From Kocuria rhizophila DC2201 (GTDB taxonomy: Bacteria; Actinomycetota; Actinomycetes; Actinomycetales; Micrococcaceae), in contig NC_010617.1 in NCBI RefSeq assembly GCF_000010285.1, positions 248,001-312,000 of the forward strand: a stretch of 64,000 nt of DNA, read 5' to 3'. The position numbers and the translations under genes were made by a program. The stretch's first letter is position 1; each line of letters begins with the position of its first letter. This document shows, piece by piece, positions 1 to 7,423 of this stretch. Under the pieces are notes generated by a model, which saw nothing but the letters and a program-made list of their open reading frames with translations, was not told where the DNA came from and did no database searches.

Positions 1-2
1 TC

Positions 3-1094
3 GGCCAGCGATTGGAGGAGCAGGCCGCCACCCCGGAGGAGGCCCGGCGCGCCAACACCCAGCTGCGCGCGCGGATGCAGGGCGTGAACAACTACTTCGA
101 GCGCATCGAGACCATGGCCGCGGAGCTGCTGGCCGCGATCAAGCACACGGGCGGGCCGCTGTCCGAGCACCACATCTCCCGGCTCGTGGAGCACGTGGGC
201 TTCGAGATCCACCAGGTCCCGGACCTGCCGCACTCCACGCGCTCCGTCACGGACCTGCGCAACCGGCGGTTCTACCTGCCCACCTCCGCCGGGGCGGGCT
301 CCCCGTGGTCCGTGCTGCTGCAGGCCGTGGGGCACCACCTGCTGGAGCACCGCCGGCCGGCGGACTACGGCGAGTTCCTGGAGCAGCGCGTGGAGACCAA
401 CTATTTCGCCGCGGCGCTGATGATCCCGGAGGCCTCTGCCGTGGACCTGCTCGCCCGCGCCAAGTCCCAGCGGGAGCTGTCCGTGGACGACCTCCGTGAC
501 GCGTTCGCGGTGTCCCACGAGACCGCCGCGCACCGGATGACCAACCTGATGACCCACCACTTCGACATCCCCACGCACTTCGAGAAGGTGCACTCCTCCG
601 GGATCATCCACAAGGCGTGGCAGAACGACGGCCTGCAGTTCCCCACCGACCACAGCGGTGCCGTGGAGGGCCAGCGCGCGTGCCGGTTCTTCTCCGCGCG
701 CCAGGCGTTCTCGGGCACCAACCGGCTGCTGTCCCACTTCCAGTACACGGACACCCCGCACGGCACGTACTGGTGCTCGGCGCGTGTGGAGGGCTCCGAG
801 CACGGCGAGTTCTCCATCTCCTTCGGGGTCCCCTACGAGCACGTCAAGTGGTTCCGCGGCCGCGCCGCCGACTACCGCCGCACCTCCACGTGCCCGGACC
901 CCGCGTGCTGCCAGCAGCCCTCCCCGGCTCTCGCGGACCAGTGGGAGGGACAGGCCTGGCCCTCGGCGCGCCCGGCCACCCACATGCTCGCGGCCATGCC
1001 CGCGGGCGCGTTCCCCGGTGTGGACGAGACCGAGGTGTTCCGCTTCCTGCAGCGCCACGCGCCCACCGTTGAACTGGATGCGGACCTCGCGTAA
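3..1094 (+). CDS. RamB-like transcriptional regulator, 3' part (5' end outside window)
   Basis: The reading frame is open at the left edge, so the N-terminal HTH expected for the family is missing from the window. The visible part has an IrrE/ImmA-peptidase-like segment around the residues GHHLLEHRR and ETNYFAAALMIPE, followed by a cysteine-containing C-terminal domain (CPDPACCQQPS). This arrangement is that of the XRE-family short-chain fatty acyl regulators such as RamB, which control acetate and propionate metabolism in actinobacteria. The neighbourhood of thiolases, CoA-transferase and AtoE transporter agrees with such a role. The classical HExxH zinc motif is replaced by HHLLEH, so peptidase activity is not assumed. 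Exact target genes cannot be read from sequence. Confidence 0.75.
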   Translation, partial: GQRLEEQAATPEEARRANTQLRARMQGVNNYFERIETMAAELLAAIKHTGGPLSEHHISRLVEHVGFEIHQVPDLPHSTRSVTDLRNRRFYLPTSAGAGSPWSVLLQAVGHHLLEHRRPADYGEFLEQRVETNYFAAALMIPEASAVDLLARAKSQRELSVDDLRDAFAVSHETAAHRMTNLMTHHFDIPTHFEKVHSSGIIHKAWQNDGLQFPTDHSGAVEGQRACRFFSARQAFSGTNRLLSHFQYTDTPHGTYWCSARVEGSEHGEFSISFGVPYEHVKWFRGRAADYRRTSTCPDPACCQQPSPALADQWEGQAWPSARPATHMLAAMPAGAFPGVDETEVFRFLQRHAPTVELDADLA

Positions 1095-1242
1095 CGTCCA
1101 TCACGTTCCTACTGCCGCGTAGCCTGCCGTCCGCGTGCCCGTGGATGCCCCGTCCCGGGGCGCCGTGGGGCCCGCCACCACCGGACCGCCCCCGGGGGAC
1201 GACGACGCCGCGCGGCCCCGTTCGTGACGAAAGGCCAGTCCC

Positions 1243-1710
1243 ATGAGCATCTCCACGTGCGACCTCTACGACGAGCGCGGCGACGAGCTGCAGTCCGTGA
1301 CCACCCAGTTCATCTCGGTGGGCGGTGTCCACCGGTTCACCGGCCCCATCCGCACGGTGCGCTGCTTCGAGTCCAACGTGGACGTCAAGAAGCTGGTGGC
1401 CACCCCTGGTGAGGGCGCGGTGCTCGTGGTGGACGGGCAGGGCTCCATGAACTGCGCGCTGCTGGGCGACAACGTGGCCCGCACCGCCATGCAGAACGGC
1501 TGGGCCGGTCTGGTGATCAACGCCCCCGTGCGGGACCGGGTGGAGCTCGGCACCCTGGAGATCGGCGTCAAGGCGCTGGGCACCAACCCCCGCAAGTCCT
1601 CCCCCAACGACTTCGGGGAGACGGACGTGATCCTCAACTTCGGCGGCGTGACCTTCCGCCCCGGCAAGACCCTGTGGGCGGACGAGGACGGGATCCTCGT
1701 GGAGCGCTGA
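1243..1710 (+). CDS. rraA: RraA-family protein (ribonuclease E activity regulator type)
   Basis: A 155-residue protein of the usual RraA length. It has the N-terminal TCDLYDERG segment, the central GLLGD-like region (ALLGDNVARTAMQNGWAGLVI) and the conserved VRD and IGVKALGTNPRKS motifs. In gamma-proteobacteria RraA binds RNase E and lowers mRNA turnover; many family members also show aldolase/decarboxylase activity on 4-hydroxy-4-methyl-2-oxoglutarate, so the actinobacterial role is uncertain. ATG preceded by GAAAGG. It stands alone, with a strong terminator 180 bp downstream. A copy of the 11-bp dispersed repeat lies on each side of the gene (1201 and 1745). Confidence 0.9.
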   Translation: MSISTCDLYDERGDELQSVTTQFISVGGVHRFTGPIRTVRCFESNVDVKKLVATPGEGAVLVVDGQGSMNCALLGDNVARTAMQNGWAGLVINAPVRDRVELGTLEIGVKALGTNPRKSSPNDFGETDVILNFGGVTFRPGKTLWADEDGILVER

Positions 1711-1887
1711 CCCCCGAGCCCGGTGCGGGCGCAGATCCGTCAGTGCGGCGTCGTCGTTCTCTGCCGCTGGGTGCTCGGGGACGCTGCCTCGCGCGCGGCC
1801 TGCCGCGGCGTCGACGAGGTGGATCCGGCCCCCGGGTCGGAGCCGGGAGCACTCGCGCCGCGGGCGCAGTTCCGTTGCCGAGCACGC

Positions 1888-1923
1888 AGCACGGGCGCGC
1901 CCCCGAGGGGGCGCGCCCGTGCT
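1888..1923. terminator. Bidirectional hairpin terminator
   Basis: A perfect inverted repeat with about 16 bp of stem (arms 1888-1904 and 1907-1923) lies between rraA on the plus strand and the lipoprotein remnant on the minus strand. It is placed to terminate both. Confidence 0.75.
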
Positions 1924-1945
1924 GTACGTAGGAAGCCAACCGTGC

Positions 1946-2755
1946 CTACTTCTTCAGCACGAACGTGGAACCGTTCCAGATGTACTCCAGGGTCTTCCCG
2001 TTCGGTGCCCCACCAGGGGCCACGTCCTTGATGAGGATGGTGGGCTCGCCGGAGGCATCGATCGTCAGCCCCGCCGGGTTGGTCGGGTACGGCGTGATGA
2101 CGTTTGCCTCGGGGATGGTGCCGTTGGACGAGTAGCCCTCGTCAGTGGGTGAGATCACCGTGACACCCTCGCCGGAACTGAGGTACAGGTTGCCGTACTT
2201 ATCCACCGGGGTGCCTCCTGCCACGTCCCACACCTGGTCCCCGATCATGGGGGCCGGTCCGAACGACACCAGGGTGGTTGCATCCCGGTTGACCTCGTAG
2301 TTCACGGGGGTGTTGCCCTGGTAGACCGCAAAGCTGGACTGCTTGCCCTGGGGTGCGGTGTCGGCGTGGGTCACACGTTCGTAGGACACGACCTCCATGG
2401 GCCCGTACGCGGGGTGGTTCATCTGGAACCGCCCCGTCGCGGTGCACACCCCGGCGCAGGGGTCCTCAACGGCGGGAAGTGTGGAGCGGATGGGGGCGGT
2501 GCTCGAGGACGGCTGCGCCGACTGCGCCGACTGCGCCGGTGCCGTGTGCACCGCGCTCTGGGTCCCCTCGCTCTGGTTCGCCGCCTGGGTGCTCGGCACG
2601 GCGCTCAGGGTGCTGCTCGCCGGGGCGGCGGTGCTCGCGGCGGGCAACGACGCGGTGTCGGCGGTCTGCGAGGGGTCGCTTCCCTAGGCGCACCCCAGGA
2701 GCAGCGGGGTGGCCAGGACGGCGGCGGTCAGCGTCTTGGTCTTCGTGGAGTGCGT
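1946..2755 (-). pseudogene. Broken lipoprotein gene, paralogue of 2982-3755
   Basis: The frame encodes a signal peptide with lipobox (LLLGC), a Ser/Thr/Ala-rich spacer and a C-terminal domain that closely matches the neighbour: DPCAGVC, HPAYGPMEVV, DTAPQGK, VSFGPAPMIGDQ, VDKYGN, GVTVISPT and a final WNGSTFVLKK. Two lesions are visible against the intact copy: the codon at the ATG start position is ACG (2753-2755), and an in-frame TAG (2684-2686) follows the lipobox Cys-Ala. A GTG nine bases upstream (2764) could replace the start but not cure the stop. The C-terminal domain frame is otherwise intact, so the damage is recent or the domain is under selection. Confidence 0.8.
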
Positions 2756-2819
2756 CTCAATCACCTCTCGGCTGCGGAGATCTCTGTGATCGCCAGTACC
2801 TCCACCCTCCGCCAGATGA

Positions 2820-2855
2820 TTTGCTATTGCAACCGGCCGTGATCGGATCGTGACC
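2820..2855 (-). promoter_or_regulatory. 36-bp conserved upstream element, copy A
   Basis: Read on the minus strand: GGTCACGATCCGATCAC, then N4, then GG and the palindrome TTGC-N4-GCAA. Copies B (3820-3855) and C (4095-4130) have the same blocks with identical spacing. Copy A lies 64 bp before the lost start codon of the broken lipoprotein gene, exactly the distance seen for copy B and the intact gene. Probably a promoter/operator block; the binding protein is unknown. Confidence 0.65.
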
Positions 2856-2910
2856 GGTTCTTCTCGAGGGGGCGGGACGGCCGCCGAGCACCCTGGCCCT
2901 CGCGCACACG

Positions 2911-2941
2911 GGAAGCGGCCCCGCCGCAGCGGGACCGCTCC
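2911..2941 (-). terminator. Hairpin terminator downstream of the intact lipoprotein gene
   Basis: GC-rich imperfect inverted repeat (core GCGGCCCCGC pairing with GCGGGACCGC) about 40 bp beyond the stop codon at 2982. Confidence 0.5.
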
Positions 2942-2981
2942 TCTCGTCATCCGGGTCGGGCGCCGGCGGCCGGGTTGCGGG

Positions 2982-3755
2982 CTACTTCTTGACCACGAAC
3001 TGGGAGCCGTTCCACGTCCACTTCACCGTCTCGCCGGTGTACACGTGGTCCTTGCCCAGAACCTTCTGGGTCACGGTGGGTTCCCCGGCGGGGTCGATGC
3101 TCGCGCCCGCGCTCTGGAACGGGAACCCCGGCTTCTCCGACCCGGGCAGCGTGCCGTGGGAGTCGTAGCCCCTCTCGGTGGGGCTGATCACCGTGACGCC
3201 CATGCTGTCCGAGAAGTAGACGTTGCCGTACTTGTCCACCGGATGCTTGGGGTTCACTCCCCACATCTGGTCCCCGATCACGGGCTCGGGGCCGAACGAC
3301 ACCACGGTGGTCTTCTCCGGGGACGACGCGTACCCCACCGCGTGGCCGTCCTGGTACACGGCGTAGCTGGGGCGCTTGCCCTGCGGGGCGGTGTCCGGCA
3401 CGGTGGTCAGCGTGTAGGCCACGATCTCCATGGGGCCGAACGCGGGGTGCTCCACCTTCACGCGGGCGGTCTCATCGCACACACCGGCGCACGGGTCTTT
3501 CACAGTGGGCAGCGTGGAGCCGGAACCGGGCGCCCCGCTCGCGGACGGCGCGGTGGTCGCGGCGGGCGAGCTGGCGGCGTCGCCCCCGGGGGTCGTGGCG
3601 GCGGAACTGGCTGGTGCGGACGACTCTGCTGCGGCTTCCGTCTGCGACGCGGCCGGGCTGCTCGCCTCGGCGGACTGCCCGCCCTGCCCGCATCCCACGA
3701 GCATCGGGACCGCCACGGCCACGGCCGTCAGTGTCAGAGTCTTGGTGGACTTCAT
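2982..3755 (-). CDS. Secreted lipoprotein of unknown function
   Basis: 257 residues. The N-terminus is a lipoprotein signal peptide: basic MKSTKT, hydrophobic stretch, lipobox MLVGCG. A disordered Ser/Ala/Thr spacer follows (about residues 25-90), then a compact domain of about 150 residues with DPCAGVC, HPAFGPMEIV, DTAPQGK, VSFGPEPVIGDQMW, VDKYGN, GVTVISPTERG and a closing WNGSQFVVKK. The two cysteines in CAGVC could form a disulphide. I do not recognise the domain. ATG chosen because AGAGG sits eight bases upstream; a GTG at 3764 is possible. The gene is the intact partner of the broken copy at 1946-2755 and shares the 36-bp upstream element. Confidence 0.75.
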   Translation of the reverse strand: MKSTKTLTLTAVAVAVPMLVGCGQGGQSAEASSPAASQTEAAAESSAPASSAATTPGGDAASSPAATTAPSASGAPGSGSTLPTVKDPCAGVCDETARVKVEHPAFGPMEIVAYTLTTVPDTAPQGKRPSYAVYQDGHAVGYASSPEKTTVVSFGPEPVIGDQMWGVNPKHPVDKYGNVYFSDSMGVTVISPTERGYDSHGTLPGSEKPGFPFQSAGASIDPAGEPTVTQKVLGKDHVYTGETVKWTWNGSQFVVKK

Positions 3756-3819
3756 CTCGATCACCTCTCGAACGGGAGTCATCTGGCATGTCGAGCACGC
3801 ACCACCATTCCGACTCGTG

Positions 3820-3855
3820 TTTGCGATGGCAACCCCCTGTGATCGGATCGTGACC
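3820..3855 (-). promoter_or_regulatory. 36-bp conserved upstream element, copy B
   Basis: Same block order and spacing as copies A and C (GGTCACGATCCGATCAC, N4, GG, TTGC-N4-GCAA). It lies 64 bp upstream of the ATG of the intact lipoprotein gene. Confidence 0.65.
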
Positions 3856-3917
3856 TCGACCGGCAGACGGGAGGGGCGAGCGGGGGAGCGCCTGGCGGCG
3901 AGAGCGGCGCCACGAGA

Positions 3918-4094
3918 ACGAGCGGCCCACGCAGTGCTGCGTGGACCGCTCGTCTTCGCCCCCTCCGGGTCCCAACCCCGGTTCTCTCCCCTTCTCCCCG
4001 CACCGGGTCCCAACCCCGGCGCCGGCCCATTTCTCCCCTCCGGGTGGGGGGCCGGATCCTCCAGGTGGGACATGACCCACCCTGCGGGATCCGA
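3918..4094 (-). ncRNA. Candidate small RNA downstream of the orphan element copy C
   Basis: Starting after copy C and reading on the minus strand, about 170 bp hold no convincing reading frame. They contain two identical 17-bp inverted repeats CCGGGGTTGGGACCCGG (3965-3981 and 4003-4019), a purine-rich spacer between them, and end in a strong hairpin with 17-bp arms and one mismatch (3918-3934 with 3937-3953). Promoter-like element, stem-loops and terminator together suggest a short structured transcript. The alternative is the remnant of a third lipoprotein gene whose coding part has been deleted. Confidence 0.4.
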
Positions 4095-4130
4095 TTTGCG
4101 TGTGCAACCGTTCGTGATCGAATCGTGACC
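4095..4130 (-). promoter_or_regulatory. 36-bp conserved upstream element, orphan copy C
   Basis: GGTCACGATTCGATCAC, N4, GG and TTGC-ACAC-GCAA with the same spacing as copies A and B, but no lipoprotein gene follows. It starts seven bases after the terminator of the preceding operon, as expected for the first promoter of a new transcription unit. Confidence 0.6.
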
Positions 4131-4136
4131 GGAAGA

Positions 4137-4169
4137 AGCCCGCCACCCGGGGTCCCCGGGTGGCGGGCT
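4137..4169 (-). terminator. Terminator of the thiolase/enoyl-CoA hydratase/dehydrogenase operon
   Basis: Perfect 15-bp stem (4137-4151 with 4155-4169, loop GTC) about 50 bp after the stop codon at 4216. Confidence 0.75.
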
Positions 4170-4215
4170 GCAACGCACAACATGCCTCTGACCTGGTCAG
4201 ACGCTGGTCACGGGG

Positions 4216-5082
4216 TCAGGAGTAGTCGTAGAAACCCTTGCCGGACTTCTTGCCCAGCTCACCGCGCTCCACCATCTCCCGCATGAGCTGCGGAGGAGCG
4301 AAACGGGGTCCGAGCTCCTTCTCCAGGTACTCCGCGATGCCCAGGCGGACGTCCAGGCCCACGATGTCCGTGAGCGCGAGCGGACCCACCGGGTGCTTGT
4401 AGCCGAGCACCATGGCGTTGTCGATGTCCTCGGGGGAGGCCACGCCCTCCTCGACCATGCGAATGGCCTCCAGGCCCAGTGCCACTCCCAGGCGGGAGGA
4501 CGCGAAACCGGGGGCGTCCTTGACGGTCACGGGGGTCTTGCCGAGACCTGCGACCCACTGCGCGGTGAGATCCTGCATGTCCTGACCGGTGCGCTCGCCC
4601 ACCACGATCTCCACGAGCTTGGAGGCCGGGACCGGGTTGAAGAAGTGCATGCCGCAGAAGCGCTCGGGGCGCTGCAGCTCGGCGGCGAGCCCATCGATCG
4701 ACAGGGACGAGGTGTTGGAGGCGAGCCACGCGTCCTCACGCAGGTTGGCCTCCACGTTCTGCAGGGAGGAGACCTTGAGGTCCCAGATCTCGGGAACGGC
4801 CTCGACCACCAGCTCGCACTGGGCGAAGTCCGCGTAGTCCACGCTGACCGCGAAGTTCTCGGTCCACACGTCCAGGTTGCCGTCGATCTTCCCGCGCTCC
4901 AGGGACTTGGCGAGGTCGGACTCTACCCGCTCCTTCGCCGCCTCCGCGGCGGGGGCGTCCACCTCCACCACGGTCACGCGGGATCCCGCGATCAGGAACG
5001 CGTGGGCGATGCCCGCACCCATGCGGCCACCACCGAGCACACCCACGGTGGCGGGCACGGCAGCTGTGGTCTTCTCGGTCAT
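4216..5082 (-). CDS. 3-hydroxybutyryl-CoA dehydrogenase family protein
   Basis: 288 residues, the usual length of the single-function family. The Rossmann motif GVLGGGRMGAGIAHAF is at residues 13-28; the C-terminal half has the signature HFFNPVP and the helical domain ending in GKKSGKGFYDY. It would oxidise 3-hydroxyacyl-CoA to 3-oxoacyl-CoA with NAD, between the hydratase and thiolase steps encoded upstream. Its ATG overlaps the stop of the hydratase gene (ATGA), so the two are translationally coupled, and it is the last gene before the terminator at 4137-4169. Substrate chain length cannot be read from sequence. Confidence 0.88.
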   Translation of the reverse strand: MTEKTTAAVPATVGVLGGGRMGAGIAHAFLIAGSRVTVVEVDAPAAEAAKERVESDLAKSLERGKIDGNLDVWTENFAVSVDYADFAQCELVVEAVPEIWDLKVSSLQNVEANLREDAWLASNTSSLSIDGLAAELQRPERFCGMHFFNPVPASKLVEIVVGERTGQDMQDLTAQWVAGLGKTPVTVKDAPGFASSRLGVALGLEAIRMVEEGVASPEDIDNAMVLGYKHPVGPLALTDIVGLDVRLGIAEYLEKELGPRFAPPQLMREMVERGELGKKSGKGFYDYS

Positions 5083-6011
5083 TTCGTGGGCTCCTTCTTG
5101 CGGTCCAGGAACGCTTGCATGCGGTCGAACTTGGCCTGCGACTCGAACAGGACGGCCTGCGCGAGCTCGTCCACGTGGGGGTGTGCCTCGCGCGGCATGG
5201 CGAAGACCCGCTTGGAGATCCGCACGGCCAGGGGGTCCTGCGCGGCGATCCGGTCCGCGAGGGCGTCCGCGGCGGCCAGCAGCTCGTCCGGCTCGTGGAT
5301 CTCGGTGATCAGGCGCGCCTGCAGGGCCTCGTCCGCGGAGAGGATCCGCCCGGCCATCAGGATGTCCTTGGCCAGGGCCTCCCCGGCGAGCTCCTTGAGC
5401 CGCCACAGGGCTCCCGCCGCGGCGATGATGCCGAGCCCGGTCTCCGGCTGGCCCACCTTCAGACGCGGCGTGCCGATCCGGAAGTCCGCGGCCCACGCGA
5501 GCTCCGCGCCGCCGCCCAGGGCGTACCCGTCCAGGGCCGCGACCACGGGCATGGGCAGCTTGGCGATCCGGTCGAAGATCTGCGAGTTCACCCCGCGCAG
5601 GGCGTCCTCACGACGCCGCTCGCGCAGCTGGGCGATGTCCGCACCGGAGGCGAAGATCCCTTTCCCGTTCACGCGGGTGCCGCTGAGCACCATGATCTTC
5701 GGCTCACGCTCCAGGTGCGCGCACACCGTGTGCAGCTCGTCCACCATGACCTGGTCGATCGCGTTGCGCACGTCCGGGCGGTCCAGGGCCACGTGCAGGC
5801 GGTCCGGGCGCTGGCTCACGCGCAGCGCCTCGAAGTCCGCGGCCCACGCGGGGGTTCCGGCCGGGGTCCGGCCCTCCGGGGTGGCTGCCGAGGGGGAGCC
5901 GCCGGTGGCGGTGCCCGCCGCGCTCCCGTTCGCGGAGGACGACGCCGCGGTGGTGCCATCCGCGCGGTGCTCGCGTGCGGCGTCGTCGTGCGTGGGGTTG
6001 GTGTCCGTCAC
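5079..6011 (-). CDS. Enoyl-CoA hydratase/isomerase family protein with N-terminal extension
   Basis: 310 residues, about 50 longer than the family norm. The first ~55 residues are a low-complexity Ala/Ser/Thr/Gly linker and carry two copies of the 11-bp dispersed repeat (5938 and 5978). The crotonase fold follows, with the oxyanion-hole segments SGTRVNGKGIFASGADI and ALGGGAELA and the DFRIGTP region. The proposed step is hydration of 2-enoyl-CoA. GTG start at 6011, seven bases after the thiolase stop; a later internal start would remove the extension, so the true N-terminus is uncertain. Confidence 0.82.
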   Translation of the reverse strand: MTDTNPTHDDAAREHRADGTTAASSSANGSAAGTATGGSPSAATPEGRTPAGTPAWAADFEALRVSQRPDRLHVALDRPDVRNAIDQVMVDELHTVCAHLEREPKIMVLSGTRVNGKGIFASGADIAQLRERRREDALRGVNSQIFDRIAKLPMPVVAALDGYALGGGAELAWAADFRIGTPRLKVGQPETGLGIIAAAGALWRLKELAGEALAKDILMAGRILSADEALQARLITEIHEPDELLAAADALADRIAAQDPLAVRISKRVFAMPREAHPHVDELAQAVLFESQAKFDRMQAFLDRKKEPTK

Positions 6012-6018
6012 GGCCGGA

Positions 6019-7242
6019 TCACACCCGCTCGATCAGCAGGGCGGCGCCCTGACCCACGCCGATGCACATGGTGGCCAGGCCCTTGGCGGTGCGCTCGCGC
6101 TCCATGCGGCCCATCAGCGTGATCGCGATGCGCGAGCCGGAGGAGCCCAGCGGGTGGCCGAGGGCGATGGCGCCGCCGTCCCGGTTGACGATCTCGGGAT
6201 CCAGGCCGAGGCGGCGGATGGAGCCGAGGGACTGCGTGGCGAAGGCCTCGTTGATCTCCACGGAGCCGAGGTCCCCCACGGACCAGCCGGCGCGCTCGAG
6301 CACCTTCTCGGACGCGGGCACCGGGCCCAGGCCCATGATCTCGGGGGCGAGACCGGCGGAGGCGCCGTCCACCACGCGGGCCCGGGCGGTGAGACCGTAC
6401 TTGGTCACGGCGCGCTCGCTGGCCACGATCACGGCCGAGGCGCCGTCGTTGAGGGAGGACGAGTTGCCGGCGGTGACCACGGAACCGCCCTTGACCACCG
6501 GGCGCAGCTTGGCGAGCACTTCGATGGTGGAGCCCTCGCGGGGGCCCTCGTCCGTGTCCACCACGGTGACCGCACCCTTGCGGCCCCTGACCTCCACGGG
6601 GACGATCTCGTCCGTGAAGTGCCCCGCCGCAATGGCCGCGAGCGCCTTCTCGTGGGACTGCGCGGCGAACTCGTCCGCGTCCTCGCGGGAGATGCTGTCC
6701 ACGCGGGCGACCTCCTCCGCGGTCTCCGGCATGGAGTAGGTCATCTTGCCGTCCCGGGAGAGCGGGCCGTCCAGGAACGCGGGGTTGGGGAAGCGCCAGC
6801 CGATCGAGGTGTCGTAGACCTCGCCGGGCTTGGCGAACGCGGTGGCGGGCTTCTCCATGACCCACGGAGCGCGGGACATGGACTCCACGCCGCCAGCCAC
6901 CACGATGTCCGCGGCACCCGACTTGACCATCTGCGAGGCGATCGTGATCGCGGACATGCCCGAGGCGCACAGCCTGTTGACCGTGATCCCGGGAACGGTG
7001 TCCGGGTAGCCGTTGAGCAGCCACGCCATGCGGGCCACGTTGCGGTTCTCCTCACCCGCGCCGTTGGCGTTGCCCAGGATCACCTCGTCCACGAGGGAGG
7101 GGTCGATCCCGGAGTCCTCCACCACGGAGCGGATGCACAGGGCGGCGAGATCGTCCGGACGCACGGAGGACAGCGCCCCGCCGTAACGGCCCACAGGGGT
7201 GCGGGCTCCCCCGACGAGGAAGGCTTGCGGCATCTCGGACAT
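6019..7242 (-). CDS. Thiolase (acetyl-CoA C-acyltransferase family)
   Basis: 407 residues. The nucleophilic cysteine is C92 in NRLCASGMSAI, the second active-site block is [14 protein letters not shown], and the C-terminal base cysteine is in ATMCIGVGQG. It would cleave 3-oxoacyl-CoA (or condense acetyl-CoA). It is the first gene of a three-gene minus-strand operon with hydratase and dehydrogenase, together a short beta-oxidation spiral. ATG with GGAG seven bases upstream. Palindromes at 7373-7409 just upstream may be operators. Confidence 0.9.
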   Translation of the reverse strand: MSEMPQAFLVGGARTPVGRYGGALSSVRPDDLAALCIRSVVEDSGIDPSLVDEVILGNANGAGEENRNVARMAWLLNGYPDTVPGITVNRLCASGMSAITIASQMVKSGAADIVVAGGVESMSRAPWVMEKPATAFAKPGEVYDTSIGWRFPNPAFLDGPLSRDGKMTYSMPETAEEVARVDSISREDADEFAAQSHEKALAAIAAGHFTDEIVPVEVRGRKGAVTVVDTDEGPREGSTIEVLAKLRPVVKGGSVVTAGNSSSLNDGASAVIVASERAVTKYGLTARARVVDGASAGLAPEIMGLGPVPASEKVLERAGWSVGDLGSVEINEAFATQSLGSIRRLGLDPEIVNRDGGAIALGHPLGSSGSRIAITLMGRMERERTAKGLATMCIGVGQGAALLIERV

Positions 7243-7334
7243 GGTGTCTCCTTGGCGTGGTTCCTGGATTTGTACTCTGCAATTTTTGCCGATCGTGTGA
7301 GCTGCGTCAATGGACGACGCCGCCGTCGGCACGC

Positions 7335-7371
7335 GCACGGCCCGGCACCCGAGGGGATGCCGGGCCCGTGC
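7335..7371 (-). terminator. Hairpin between MHS transporter gene and thiolase operon
   Basis: Arms GCACGGCCCGGC (7335-7346) and its near-complement 7359-7371 with a single bulge. It lies 53 bp after the stop of the transporter gene. Confidence 0.55.
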
Positions 7372-7372
7372 C

Positions 7373-7409
7373 CCGACCGGTCGGCCCCCGAGTCCCGCCG
7401 ACCGGTCGG
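7373..7409. promoter_or_regulatory. Two copies of palindrome CCGACCGGTCGG
   Basis: Perfect 12-bp palindromes at 7373-7384 and 7398-7409, start-to-start 25 bp, in the spacer upstream of the thiolase operon. The core CCGACCG recurs at 8912-8925 upstream of the MHS gene. They could be TetR-type operators; because two palindromes also pair with each other, a terminator role for the MHS gene is an alternative. Confidence 0.4.
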
Positions 7410-7423
7410 TGCGGGAGGGCGGG

